From: an uncultured Psychromonas sp.
GTDB lineage: Bacteria; Pseudomonadota; Gammaproteobacteria; Enterobacterales; Psychromonadaceae
Assembly (NCBI RefSeq): GCF_947489755.1
Contig: NZ_CANLFB010000001.1
Location: forward strand, 1-64,000
Length of the DNA: 64,000 nt
Reading direction: 5' to 3'
In this document: positions 18,659 through 27,833 of the stretch, piece by piece
Position numbering within the stretch: position 1 is the first letter of the stretch
How the letters are laid out: each line of letters begins with the position of its first letter
Position numbers and translations under genes: made by a program
The notes under the pieces: generated by a model
Database searches by the model: none
Seen by the model: the letters and a program-made list of their open reading frames with translations, nothing else
Told to the model about the DNA's origin: nothing

Positions 18659-18856
18659 AGAGTGACTCTCATTAGATTTACTTTTGTAGTTATAACAAAA
18701 GTAATTTGTAATAGACACTGTTTATGTCAATAAAAGCCTTGTTCATAATGCGCCTCAATCATTAATAACTTGATCTTAATTTCCTTTCATTAGCAGCACA
18801 TTTTTTAACTGTGAGCTGATTGATTGAAAAGAGGTCGCTAACAAGAGAGAAGACTA

Positions 18857-20056
18857 ATGCCATTAGCTTTATTTGCATTAACCCTAAGCGCATTTGCGAT
18901 TGGGACAACTGAATTTGTGATCGTTGGATTAATTCCAACGATGGCAGTGGATTTAAATGTATCGTTACCTTCTGCAGGGCTGCTGGTTAGCCTTTATGCT
19001 TTAGGTGTCGCGATTGGTGCGCCAGTATTAACGGCGTTAACAGGTAAGTGGAATAGAAAATATGTGCTGTTATCGGTAATGGCATTATTTGTAATGGGTA
19101 ATTTACTCGCTTGGCAAGCGCCTGGGTATAACAGCCTAGTAATGGCGAGAATCATGACTGGATTAGCACATGGTGTGTTTTTCTCTATCGGTTCAACCAT
19201 AGCAACAGGGCTTGTCTCAAAAGAAAAAGCCGCTAGTGCCATCGCTATTATGTTTACAGGGTTAACCGTTGCTTTAGTAACAGGTGTACCGTTAGGAACT
19301 TACATAGGACAAAACTTTGGCTGGCAGGCCACTTTTTTAACGGTCGCTTTATTAGGTTTACTCGCGTTAATTGGCAGTGCTTTGTTAGTGCCTAGTAACC
19401 TCAAACAAGCTACTGCAACTAAAATTTCGGTGCAATTAAAGGTGTTGACTGAGCCGCGTTTATTACTCGTCTATGCGATTACTGCGTTAGGTTATGGTGG
19501 TACATTCATCGCTTTTACTTTTTTAGCGCCTATCTTAGAGCAAGTCTCTGGTTTTGATGCCAGTGCCGTAAGTTTAATTATGTTGGTGTACGGGGTATCT
19601 GTTGCCTTTGGGAATATTATGGGTGGTAAAATGGCAGATAAAATGGGGCCGATTAAAGCGTTAACTATTATCTTCCTGGGGTTAGCAAGTGTATTGGTTC
19701 TCTTTAATTTCACAGCCTTTAACCCGATTACCGCGGTATTAACTATTTTAATCTGGGGTGCATTTGCTTTTGGTAATGTACCTGGGTTACAAGTTTATGT
19801 GGTTAAGTTGGCCGAGAAGTACGTGCCGGAGGCCGTTGATGTTGCTTCAGGGTTAAATATTGTAGCTTTTAATGTTGGGATTGCACTAGGCGCATGGGGT
19901 GGTGGTCTTATTGTTGATAATGCAGGATTGATGCACACACCTTGGGTTGGTGCTGTGGTTGTTATTCTTGCTTTATTGTTAACCCGCTTAAGTGGTGCGT
20001 TAGATAATAAAACGAAGTTATCAAAGGCCGCTCCAATACCGTCGAATATTGCCTAG
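18857..20056 (+). CDS. MFS transporter, DHA1 (drug/sugar efflux) type
   Basis: 399 residues with 12 predicted membrane helices. The first helix region LSAFAIGTTEFVIVGLIP and the motif A-like loop GKWNRKYVLL place it in the AraJ/YdhP-like DHA1 efflux group. A proton-driven exporter of unknown substrate. AAGAGAGAAG precedes the ATG. Likely controlled by the divergent LysR gene. Its own terminator follows. Confidence 0.85.
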   Translation: MPLALFALTLSAFAIGTTEFVIVGLIPTMAVDLNVSLPSAGLLVSLYALGVAIGAPVLTALTGKWNRKYVLLSVMALFVMGNLLAWQAPGYNSLVMARIMTGLAHGVFFSIGSTIATGLVSKEKAASAIAIMFTGLTVALVTGVPLGTYIGQNFGWQATFLTVALLGLLALIGSALLVPSNLKQATATKISVQLKVLTEPRLLLVYAITALGYGGTFIAFTFLAPILEQVSGFDASAVSLIMLVYGVSVAFGNIMGGKMADKMGPIKALTIIFLGLASVLVLFNFTAFNPITAVLTILIWGAFAFGNVPGLQVYVVKLAEKYVPEAVDVASGLNIVAFNVGIALGAWGGGLIVDNAGLMHTPWVGAVVVILALLLTRLSGALDNKTKLSKAAPIPSNIA

Positions 20057-20081
20057 TATCACCAAAATATTGTAAATAAAC

Positions 20082-20116
20082 AAAAAACAGCTTATGAAGA
20101 TAAGCTGGTTTTTTGT
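20082..20116 (+). terminator. Terminator of the MFS gene
   Basis: AAAAAACAGCTTAT-GAAG-ATAAGCTGGTTTTTT: stem with flanking A and T runs. Confidence 0.88.
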
Positions 20117-20210
20117 TTTGTTGCTGGGGGACGGTTTGCTAGAATAGACTTTCATTATCTGGCATACCTTTTTGCTAAATAGCTATCTTCCTTTACTGAG
20201 TTCTTTGATT

Positions 20211-21233
20211 ATGCCAATAACTGCTTTATTAACCACTGCGTTAGCAAAACGTGCCGATCTTATTAATAACTTTAATGTTGTTTCATCTGATACTCCTCTG
20301 ACTAATTGTTTTCGTGTGTTTCACGGCACTGTAGAAGGTGTTAATGGGTTAAATATCGATCGTTACGGTGATGCATGGTTAATTCAAACTTTTCATGAAA
20401 CCTTAACTGAAGAACAGTTAGCAGAGATTAAAGCGGTATTGTTAAATGTTGCTGATTTACCTCTGGTTTATAACGACAGATCAAACAAAAATTCTCGCAT
20501 TATTAATGAGCTAGATGAGAGCACAGAGGATTATGCACAAAGCGACCAAGTGATGTCTGAAAATGGTGTTTTATTTACGACTAAATTACGTCATGAAGGG
20601 CAAGATCCGCTGCTGTTTTTAGATATGCGTGTTGGTCGTGAATTTATGAAAAAACACAGTCATAAAAAGAGTGTATTAAATCTATTCTCTTACACTTGCG
20701 GGATCGGTATTGCTGCAGCAGTAGGCGGTGCAAAACGTGTAGTGAATGTCGATTTCTCATCTTTTGCATTAGCGGCAGGGCAAAAGAATGCAGCATTAAA
20801 TGGTGTTGAATCAGTTTGTCAGTTTATTCAAAGTGATGCTTTTCCTGCTTTACGTCAGTTAGCTGGACTTAAAGTCGCGAGTCGTAATAATAAAAAGCTA
20901 CCTAGTTATCCGAAAATGTCAGCGTCACAGTTTGATTTAGTGTTTCTAGATCCCCCACGCTTTGCTAAAAGTGCATTTGGTACTGTTGATTTGGTCAACG
21001 ATTACCAAAGCTTATTCAAACCTGCTGTACTAACAACCAAAGCAGGCGGGACTATTGTTTGTTGTAACAATGTTGCGAAGGTTGATAAAGAAGCTTGGTT
21101 TAATAGCTTGGTGCGCTGTGTTGAAAAACAGGGACGTACAGTAGAAGATGTTGAATGGTTAGACTGCCATCAAGACTTTCCATCATTTGATGATAACCAC
21201 CCATTAAAAATAGTGGCTTTGACGATTATTTAA
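20211..21233 (+). CDS. Class I SAM-dependent methyltransferase, RlmI-like
   Basis: About 340 residues. An N-terminal region with FRVFHGTVEGVNGLNIDRYG (PUA/EEHEP-like) precedes a Rossmann methyltransferase with LNLFSYTCGIGIAAAVGG and the catalytic-type FDLVFLDPPRF. This resembles RlmI-type 23S rRNA 5-methylcytosine methyltransferases, but it is shorter than RlmI and I cannot fix the target base. Start at ATG 20211; an in-frame TTG at 20172 adds 13 residues. Confidence 0.75.
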   Translation: MPITALLTTALAKRADLINNFNVVSSDTPLTNCFRVFHGTVEGVNGLNIDRYGDAWLIQTFHETLTEEQLAEIKAVLLNVADLPLVYNDRSNKNSRIINELDESTEDYAQSDQVMSENGVLFTTKLRHEGQDPLLFLDMRVGREFMKKHSHKKSVLNLFSYTCGIGIAAAVGGAKRVVNVDFSSFALAAGQKNAALNGVESVCQFIQSDAFPALRQLAGLKVASRNNKKLPSYPKMSASQFDLVFLDPPRFAKSAFGTVDLVNDYQSLFKPAVLTTKAGGTIVCCNNVAKVDKEAWFNSLVRCVEKQGRTVEDVEWLDCHQDFPSFDDNHPLKIVALTII

Positions 21234-21280
21234 TACCTTATAGGGTTAATGTAAATTAAAGCATCAATAGCCAGATAAAC

Positions 21281-21313
21281 AAAAGCCGAGCAATGTGAAG
21301 CTCGGCTTTTTTA
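21281..21313. terminator. Bidirectional terminator
   Basis: AAAGCCGAGC and GCTCGGCTTT separated by 8 nt, flanked by A and T runs; it serves the methyltransferase gene and the convergent purEK operon. Confidence 0.88.
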
Positions 21314-21348
21314 TTAGAGAGTAAAGCTACTTAGAACGTAAACTAATA

Positions 21349-22497
21349 TTAACTTTCTAATAAACGCTGTGCAGTACTTTTTACACCTGGATAATCTTGT
21401 TCAGGTAAGATTTCAGCCAGTTGTAATAACTTGTTAGCTAACGCTGCATTGTTTTCTGCTGACACATTAATATGGCCCATCTTACGACCAGCGCGTTGCG
21501 CTTTACCATACCAATGACTTTTAACATCACTGATAGCAAGTACTTGCTCGCTAATTGATGCTTGACCTAATACATTGATCATTGCGCTCACTTTTTGCAA
21601 TTGAGTATCGCCTAACGGTAAACCAGCAACAGCACGCATGTGGTTTTCAAACTGACTACAAGCAGTACCTTGTTGCGTCCAGTGGCCAGAATTATGCACT
21701 CGCGGCGCAATCTCATTGACCATCAGCTGACCGTCTACATCAAAGAACTCAATCGCTAATACACCAACATAATCCATCTCTGCAGATAGCTTGTTAAATG
21801 CATCGATAGCTTGTTGTTGAATATTAAGATCCATTTCAATGGCTAATGATAACGTTAAGACACCGTCGGTATGTTGATTCTCAGTAACAGGGTAGATCGC
21901 AATATTACCTGCTTTATCGCGCGCACCAATCACTGATACTTCACGATTAAATGGGATCATTTTCTCTGCAATAATACTGTGTGGAAAGCTTTCTGTCCCC
22001 GCAGTAATGAACTCAGCCATTTCAGACCAAATCGAGTCTAGTTGGTCGACTGATTTTAAACGCCATTGACCTTTCCCGTCATAACCCGCTTGGCAGGTTT
22101 TAATAACCAGCGGTAAACCGAGTAATGATACTGAATCAACTAAGTGCTGCTTTTCAGTGATCAGTTTATAAGGTGCAGAAGGGACGTTAGTTTTGTCCAG
22201 TAACGCTTTTTCAATACTACGGTCGCCACCTGCTTTAATAGCCGCTTTACCAGGGAAAAACTTACCACTCTCACTACACAGTGCTAGCACATCATCTGGA
22301 ATATGCTCAAACTCACAGGTGATCACATCAACTAAGGCGATAGCATCTTCAAGTGTTTGTTCAAAGGATTGTAATGTTAATGGATGAATAACTTGTTTTG
22401 AACCCACATCATAAGCGCGTACATTTAAGTTCAATGGCGCCGCTTCTAAGCTCATCATACGTGCAAGTTGCCCTGCACCTAATACTAAAATATTCAT
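21349..22497 (-). CDS. purK: N5-carboxyaminoimidazole ribonucleotide synthase
   Basis: 382 residues, ATP-grasp fold. Converts AIR, bicarbonate and ATP to N5-CAIR in purine synthesis. N-terminal MNILVLGAGQLARMM, ATP-grasp core with FNREVSVIGARD, and metal-binding AIEFFDVDGQLMVNEIAPRVHNSGHWT. One base separates it from purE upstream, so the two form an operon. Confidence 0.93.
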   Translation of the reverse strand: MNILVLGAGQLARMMSLEAAPLNLNVRAYDVGSKQVIHPLTLQSFEQTLEDAIALVDVITCEFEHIPDDVLALCSESGKFFPGKAAIKAGGDRSIEKALLDKTNVPSAPYKLITEKQHLVDSVSLLGLPLVIKTCQAGYDGKGQWRLKSVDQLDSIWSEMAEFITAGTESFPHSIIAEKMIPFNREVSVIGARDKAGNIAIYPVTENQHTDGVLTLSLAIEMDLNIQQQAIDAFNKLSAEMDYVGVLAIEFFDVDGQLMVNEIAPRVHNSGHWTQQGTACSQFENHMRAVAGLPLGDTQLQKVSAMINVLGQASISEQVLAISDVKSHWYGKAQRAGRKMGHINVSAENNAALANKLLQLAEILPEQDYPGVKSTAQRLLES

Positions 22498-22498
22498 A

Positions 22499-22981
22499 TT
22501 AAACCGCTGGATCTGGGTTAGCTAAAACAGTATCTGTTTGCTTCTGACGGAATGCGTCAACTTTAGCCAATAGTTCAGGCTGTTGACATGCCAGAATTTG
22601 TGTTGCTAATAAACCTGCATTGGCTGCTCCCGCTTCGCCAATCGCCAGCGTACCCACGGCAACGCCTTTTGGCATTTGGCAAATTGATAATAAAGAATCA
22701 ATTCCCTTAAGTGCCTTAGATTGAACTGGAACACCTAATACAGGTAAGCTGGTAAAAGCGGCTGCCATGCCTGGTAAGTGCGCCGCACCACCTGCACCAG
22801 CAATAATTACTTTAATGCCACGTTCAGCAGCACTAGACGCGTAATCAGCTAATAGTTGTGGAGTACGGTGAGCAGAAACAACACGTGTTTCATATTCAAT
22901 ACCAAAAGAATCTAACATGTTTGCCGCGTGTTCCATGGTCGGCCAGTCAGACTTTGAGCCCATAATAATACCAACTTTCAT
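22499..22981 (-). CDS. purE: N5-CAIR mutase (PurE)
   Basis: 160 residues, class I PurE. Rearranges N5-CAIR to [29 protein letters not shown] and [12 protein letters not shown] are the active-site segments. First gene of the purEK operon. I found no clear PurR operator upstream. Confidence 0.94.
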   Translation of the reverse strand: MKVGIIMGSKSDWPTMEHAANMLDSFGIEYETRVVSAHRTPQLLADYASSAAERGIKVIIAGAGGAAHLPGMAAAFTSLPVLGVPVQSKALKGIDSLLSICQMPKGVAVGTLAIGEAGAANAGLLATQILACQQPELLAKVDAFRQKQTDTVLANPDPAV

Positions 22982-23166
22982 GCATACTCCTGTTATAAGG
23001 GGATTGTTTAAAACTCGTTCAAAAGATGCGCGCGATTATATACCCGTTACACTAGGAGATGCAAAGTTCAGTCGATAGGAGGTTAATAGATGTTGAGCTA
23101 ATAATTGAGAGGAAATAGGTTAAATGGGTACTTAATCTCAATTCTAATTAATGAAAGCGATATTAC

Positions 23167-23197
23167 AATGCTTTGCTTATCCATAACTGAGGTTACT
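23167..23197. repeat. Short interspersed intergenic repeat, copy A
   Basis: 31 bp that match about 25 of 31 bases with 55577-55607; the shared core is GCTTTGCTTAT followed by AACTGAGGTTA. Both copies lie in non-coding DNA. Function unknown. Confidence 0.4.
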
Positions 23198-23204
23198 TAA
23201 TAAC

Positions 23205-23230
23205 AGTAAGGTACTTATTGGCACCTTACT
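23205..23230 (-). terminator. Possible terminator after tsaC
   Basis: 8-bp perfect stem AGTAAGGT/ACCTTACT with a 10-nt loop, 40 bp past the tsaC stop. The U run is poor, so the call is weak. Confidence 0.4.
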
Positions 23231-23267
23231 ATTTGGAATCGTTATTATTTAAAATAGTTGCTGCAAA

Positions 23268-23837
23268 TTAACGTAACCGTTTTCCTGTCAACGCATGGTG
23301 GATTTGTGAAGGATTTTCTAAGCCAGTGACGGGTTGATCAATCACATAATCAAGTAGCGGATGATTAACAAACATCTGTTCAACTTCTTGCGTGGTTGTA
23401 CATGCTTGCTCACCAGATAGATTGGCGCTGGTGGATATGATTGGCTTACCAAATTCAGTGCATAATGCTTGAACTACAGGATGTTGAGTGACACGTACTG
23501 CAATGCTATCAAAGTCTCCACTGACCAGCTTTGACAACGAAGCCTGAACTGGAACAACCCATGTAAAAGGACCTGGCCAGGTTGCTTTTATCTTGTCTAG
23601 TTGTTCATTGCTTAAAGATGAAAAGTCAGCATAGTTTTCTAATTGCTCGATATTAGCGGCAATTAAAATCAATCCTTTATGTGCAGGGCGTTGTTTTAAA
23701 TCGAGAATTTTTTGAATGGCAACTTCGCTGTCAGGGTCACAACCTAACCCAAAAACAGATTCAGTAGGGTAGGCAATAACACCTTGTGTTGTTAATGCTG
23801 AAAGTGCTTGAGAAAGCTCATGTTTATTGATGGTCAT
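23268..23837 (-). CDS. tsaC: L-threonylcarbamoyladenylate synthase
   Basis: 189 residues, Sua5/YrdC family (E. coli TsaC 190). Makes threonylcarbamoyl-AMP for t6A37 on ANN-decoding tRNAs. GVIAYPTESVFGLGCDPD, LKQRPAHKGLILIA and PIISTSANLSG are the family motifs. Last of the lysM-dprA-smg-yrdD-tsaC run, conserved with E. coli. Confidence 0.92.
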   Translation of the reverse strand: MTINKHELSQALSALTTQGVIAYPTESVFGLGCDPDSEVAIQKILDLKQRPAHKGLILIAANIEQLENYADFSSLSNEQLDKIKATWPGPFTWVVPVQASLSKLVSGDFDSIAVRVTQHPVVQALCTEFGKPIISTSANLSGEQACTTTQEVEQMFVNHPLLDYVIDQPVTGLENPSQIHHALTGKRLR

Positions 23838-23937
23838 TAAGAGTTTTCCTAGTAATAAATGAGTTGATTGTAGGTTAGTTCAGCCGCCCAGTAAAAAGCG
23901 AATAATATAGGGTGTATGAATACAAAAGAGCCAATAA

Positions 23938-24498
23938 TTATAGTGGCTTACTGCGATAACTACACCCTTTTTTAGGACAGATTATACGTTTAGCAGTCGC
24001 TGTTTTTCGTTCAACTAATATTGGCCATTTACATTCAGGGCAGAACTCATTGACGGGTTTGTCATTCACTGCATATTTGCAATCAGGATAATTGTCACAG
24101 GCATAAAAGGTTTTACCAAAACGAGATTGGCGGGCAATTAAATGACCACTTTTACAGCTTGGGCAAGGAACAGAGTCTTCTTTAGGGGCTTCTTCTACAG
24201 GTTTATTTTGTTCTGATAGTTGTGCGGTATGTTCACAGTTTGGATAGTCAGTACAGCCAATAAACAACCCAAAGCGACCTTGTTTTAATACCAACTCATT
24301 CTGGCACAAAGGGCAGCTGCTGCCAGTTAATACTTTTTTTACTTCACTTTTTTCATGTAATGGACGTAAATAATCACATTCAGGGTAAGCACTACATCCT
24401 AAAAAGGGACCTTGTTTGCCATTTCTTATATGCAATGGAGAAGCACACTTTGGGCAGGCTTCAGATGTTTTTTCATGGTGAGTGCTTAAAGTGCTCAT
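23938..24498 (-). CDS. yrdD: Topoisomerase-type zinc-finger protein (YrdD-like)
   Basis: 186 residues built almost wholly of C4 zinc ribbons: CPKCASPLHIRNGKQGPFLG with CSAYPEC, CPLCQN with CTDYPNC, CPSCKSG with CDNYPDC, and a final CPECK with CPKKGC. These match the C-terminal zinc fingers of topoisomerase I, so nucleic-acid binding is expected. No catalytic domain. Two bases downstream of smg. Confidence 0.85.
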   Translation of the reverse strand: MSTLSTHHEKTSEACPKCASPLHIRNGKQGPFLGCSAYPECDYLRPLHEKSEVKKVLTGSSCPLCQNELVLKQGRFGLFIGCTDYPNCEHTAQLSEQNKPVEEAPKEDSVPCPSCKSGHLIARQSRFGKTFYACDNYPDCKYAVNDKPVNEFCPECKWPILVERKTATAKRIICPKKGCSYRSKPL

Positions 24499-24499
24499 A

Positions 24500-24973
24500 C
24501 TAATGGATTAATCCATCTTCAAAGTCCATCAGCATAGATTCTAATTGTAAGAACGCGTCATCACTAACAGGGTCGTTAAATAAAACCATGAGTATCAGCC
24601 ATTTCACATCTTCTAATATCAATTCACCACTGTCTAAAGACATAATGCAATCAATCACCATTTCACGTGTGTGTGTGGTTAATATTTTCGCTTCTTCTAG
24701 ATAGTGAATATAATTACGGCACTCTAAAGAGATTTGGCGTTGCTCTTGTTTGTTATAAATACGGTGCGATGTCTTTTTTTCTGCTGTCGCTCTCGTTTGA
24801 GGCTCTTGGTTGTGCATGTTTGCAAGGTTGTCTAACCAAGCCAACGCTTTGGTTATTTCTGACTTTTGAAAACCTTCTTGCATTAATTCATCGGTCACCT
24901 CTTGCGTATCAAGCTCCATGGTTTGGTCAACTTGTATATAGCTTTCAAAGAGATACATGATAATTTCGAACAT
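24500..24973 (-). CDS. smg: Smg family protein (DUF494)
   Basis: 157 residues, N-terminus MFEIIMYLFESYI as in E. coli Smg, acidic and helical. Function unresolved; the gene travels with dprA. Starts 2 nt after the dprA stop, so it is probably co-translated. Confidence 0.9.
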   Translation of the reverse strand: MFEIIMYLFESYIQVDQTMELDTQEVTDELMQEGFQKSEITKALAWLDNLANMHNQEPQTRATAEKKTSHRIYNKQEQRQISLECRNYIHYLEEAKILTTHTREMVIDCIMSLDSGELILEDVKWLILMVLFNDPVSDDAFLQLESMLMDFEDGLIH

Positions 24974-24975
24974 AA

Positions 24976-26085
24976 CTAACCTTTTAACTTGGTGTAACCT
25001 TGCGGTTGGACGTTAATTATACCATTTATCTCTAATTCTATTAACTCATTTTGTAAGCTCACTACATCCATTCCACTACGTGCCAAAATTGTTTCAAAAC
25101 TGGTTAGGTTATAATCAATTAGTGCCAGTAAAGGAGACTGATTTTTAGTTAAGGTGAGTTGTTCTATTGTGTTTGAGGTCAATAAATTTAAGGTGGGAAA
25201 TTCATTAATAATATCATCACTATCGAGTATCAATTTTGCTCCTTGTTGAATTAATTTCAAACAACCACATGCTTGAGGATTATCGACCGACCCAGGTAGC
25301 GCAAACACTTCTCTATTTTGCTCGGTTGCATAACGTGCAGTAATTAATGATCCACTTTTTAAGGAGGCTTCAATCACTAACGTTCCTAGACTCAAACCCG
25401 AGATAATGCGATTACGCCTTGGGAAATTACTCGGATAGGCTGGCGTATTGGGCCAAAATTCAGAGATCAATAGTCCTTTTTCACGAATACCAGCTGCGAG
25501 TGAAGCATGACGTTTTGGGTAGATGTTATTTAAGCCTGTTCCTAGTACCGCAATCGTAGAGCCTATTTCTTTTAGTGCTCCTTGGTGTGCCATTCCATCA
25601 ATACCTATAGCTAAGCCACTGGTAATGGTTAAACCTGCTTTAGAAAGGCTTTGTGCTAGGTCATGGGCTTTTTCTTTGCCATAGGGAGTACAGCTGCGAC
25701 TGCCGATAATGGCTATTTGTGGAGCGTTTAAGAGGTTCAGATTACCTTGCGTAAATAAGAGCAACGGCGGGCTACTTATTTGTTTCAATAATAAAGGGTA
25801 ACGTGGATCGCCATAGCTGATGATATTACGATCATCCGCATTTTGTTGCCAATCCAGACAAGATTGAATGTGTGCTTTATTAGGATGTAGAAAAGCATCT
25901 ATTTGTTCAGATTTGAGGTTAAGCGCTGCTAATTGTTGTTGATTAAGTTTAAATAGTTGTTCAATGGAATAGTGAGATAAAAGCGTAAAAACTTTACGCT
26001 TTTGAAGTGCTGGAATAGCATCAAGTGCTATCCAGCAATAGAGGGAATCTACAATGGCATCCTGTTCAAATAGATTTTTTTGAAT
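24976..26085 (-). CDS. dprA: DNA-processing protein DprA, with no canonical start codon near its N-terminus
   Basis: Loads RecA on incoming single-stranded DNA in transformation. The Rossmann-like core is complete: IAIIGSRSCTPYG, SGLAIGIDGMAHQGAL, AVLGTGLNNIYP, FPRRNRIISGLS, EASLKSGSLITARYA. The frame is open upstream of the first usual start (TTG 25788) for 99 more codons that read as a normal DprA N-terminus (DSLYCWIALDAI..., GDPRYPLLLKQIS). From 26085 it is about 369 residues, normal for DprA. No ATG, GTG or TTG occurs in frame there. An ATT at 26085 stands 5 nt after AGAGAGG; an ATT at 26055 aligns with the E. coli start. A frameshift at the A7 run near 26080 is the alternative. See findings. 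Confidence 0.8.
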   Translation of the reverse strand: MQKNLFEQDAIVDSLYCWIALDAIPALQKRKVFTLLSHYSIEQLFKLNQQQLAALNLKSEQIDAFLHPNKAHIQSCLDWQQNADDRNIISYGDPRYPLLLKQISSPPLLLFTQGNLNLLNAPQIAIIGSRSCTPYGKEKAHDLAQSLSKAGLTITSGLAIGIDGMAHQGALKEIGSTIAVLGTGLNNIYPKRHASLAAGIREKGLLISEFWPNTPAYPSNFPRRNRIISGLSLGTLVIEASLKSGSLITARYATEQNREVFALPGSVDNPQACGCLKLIQQGAKLILDSDDIINEFPTLNLLTSNTIEQLTLTKNQSPLLALIDYNLTSFETILARSGMDVVSLQNELIELEINGIINVQPQGYTKLKG

Positions 26086-26087
26086 AA

Positions 26088-26114
26088 CAACCTCTCTTAA
26101 TTAAAGAGGTTATA
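26088..26114 (-). promoter_or_regulatory. Hairpin that could mask the dprA ribosome site
   Basis: On the minus strand AACCTCT pairs with AGAGGTT across a 9-nt loop; the right arm contains the AGAGAGG purine block before the ATT candidate start. No U run follows, so it is not a normal terminator for the upstream lysM gene. Confidence 0.4.
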
Positions 26115-26116
26115 GT

Positions 26117-27196
26117 TTAAAACGCTAACCCTTCAATTTTGTATGTAGAACCAATCACATCTCTACCACGCATAAGTATTGCAATACTTATGTTTTCATA
26201 CACTTTAAAGACCATCAACTCACCAACACGCTCCGCGGGTAGCTGTAAATCAGCATCACCTATTTGGTCAAAAGCATTACTGTCTTCTTGATAAATGATT
26301 TCTTCGTTATTTACTAATAAAGCTTGCCCTGAACGTAAAATAGAAAACATAGAGCCGATTTGAATATCGTCCTGTTTACCTTTATCAATCACAACAATAT
26401 CCCATTTACCAATAGCGGCTGTACCATTAATAGCCGCTAAGATATTACCCTTAATGGTTTTTGGAACAGGTTTAGGGATAAAGTAAGCAGGTATTGTTTC
26501 ATACTCTGGAATCGCTAATATCAAATCGCCTTGACGCGCTTCGCGAGAACTTTTGATTAAATCATGTGGCGTTACTTTATCTGTCGTATCAACATTTGGA
26601 CTTTGCGATACTTGTGATTGCCCGATAAAGATTAATTCAGTTCCTAAGTTTTTGCCAGCTGGTCCTTTATAATTTTTTCCTAAGCGATAAATACCATAAA
26701 GTTTATTTTTATCATATTGGCCTTGAGCGTAGAAAATGTCACCTTCAAAGAAACGAGGAGAACCTACTGAATCACCTAATAAACGTGGTGTTCCTTCTAA
26801 TAAAGCGGGGTCAATAATGTGATCTTTTGATAAGAAGGCAGAAAGCATCTCTAATGGAATAATAGGAATCGCTTGGCTTTTCTCTTCTAAACGAGGAATT
26901 GGCGATAATTTTTTTAAGCGTTTGCGTGTAAGTCTCGGCTCACCATCTATCCATATAAGATTTAAAATATCACCTGGGTAAATTAAATGAGGGTTCGCAA
27001 TTTGGCTATTGTTATCCCATAAGCGAGGCCATAACCATGGACTATTTAAAAATAATGCTGAGATGTCCCATAGCGTATCGCCTTTTTTCACTATGTAGGT
27101 ATCAGGGTGATCTGCTCTTAACTTTAGCGTGTCTGCAAGCGCTGTCATCGACAAAACAATACCAATGATCAGCGATGCAATAAATTTTAATTTCAT
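26117..27196 (-). CDS. Secreted LysM-domain protein
   Basis: 359 residues. Signal peptide MKLKFIASLIIGIVLSMTALA, then one LysM domain (about 33-80: YIVKKGDTLWDISALFL..PHLIYPGDILNL) that should bind peptidoglycan. The rest is a conserved C-terminal region without an enzymatic motif I know. The gene regularly lies between def and dprA in marine gammaproteobacteria. AAGGA precedes the ATG. It is divergent from def. Confidence 0.88.
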   Translation of the reverse strand: MKLKFIASLIIGIVLSMTALADTLKLRADHPDTYIVKKGDTLWDISALFLNSPWLWPRLWDNNSQIANPHLIYPGDILNLIWIDGEPRLTRKRLKKLSPIPRLEEKSQAIPIIPLEMLSAFLSKDHIIDPALLEGTPRLLGDSVGSPRFFEGDIFYAQGQYDKNKLYGIYRLGKNYKGPAGKNLGTELIFIGQSQVSQSPNVDTTDKVTPHDLIKSSREARQGDLILAIPEYETIPAYFIPKPVPKTIKGNILAAINGTAAIGKWDIVVIDKGKQDDIQIGSMFSILRSGQALLVNNEEIIYQEDSNAFDQIGDADLQLPAERVGELMVFKVYENISIAILMRGRDVIGSTYKIEGLAF

Positions 27197-27290
27197 AACA
27201 ATCCTTGTCCTGTGATTAATAAAACTGTTTTTTATAAAGGGAAATGACTAGAATTAACTTTTTAATATTAATTATGAGCAGAATAATACC

Positions 27291-27803
27291 ATGCCTTTAC
27301 TTGAAGTATTACATTTTCCAGATGATCGTTTAAGAACAGTTGCTAAACCTGTTGAAGAGATCACCCCTGAAATCAAGCAATTCGCTGCAGATATGATTGA
27401 AACCATGTATGACGAAGATGGTGTTGGACTAGCGGCAACGCAAGTTAACTTTCATCAGCGTCTTGTTGTGATCGATGTTTCTGCTGAGCGTGATCAACCG
27501 CTTGTATTAATTAACCCAACTATCTTAGAGAGAGATGGCGTAGAAATCTCTGAAGAAGGTTGTTTATCTGTTCCTGAAACGAATGCAGAAGTTGAGCGTG
27601 CAGAGTTTGTTACTTTACAATATCAAGATGTAGAGGGCGAAACACATGTGGTTAAAGCAGATGGTTTATTTGCTGTGTGTATTCAACATGAGTTGGATCA
27701 TTTAAAAGGCAAGTTATTCATTGATTACTTATCGCCATTTAAGCAAAAACGCATTAAAGCGAAACTTGAAAAGCTTAAGCGTCAAAAAGAAAAATTCTCA
27801 TAA
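27291..27803 (+). CDS. def: Peptide deformylase
   Basis: 170 residues. Removes the formyl group from nascent proteins. Three motifs are intact: GVGLAATQ (44-51), EEGCLSVP (88-95, metal ligand Cys91) and QHELDHLKG (132-140, two His ligands and catalytic Glu). First of def-fmt-rsmB-trkA-trkH. Confidence 0.95.
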   Translation: MPLLEVLHFPDDRLRTVAKPVEEITPEIKQFAADMIETMYDEDGVGLAATQVNFHQRLVVIDVSAERDQPLVLINPTILERDGVEISEEGCLSVPETNAEVERAEFVTLQYQDVEGETHVVKADGLFAVCIQHELDHLKGKLFIDYLSPFKQKRIKAKLEKLKRQKEKFS

Positions 27804-27833
27804 TTTATCATTACATTTGTTTAAGGTTGTTTC

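Noticed and set aside
22982-23080. PurR operator upstream of purE
   Set aside because: I looked for an ACGCAAACGTTTGCGT-like palindrome and found none of convincing quality.
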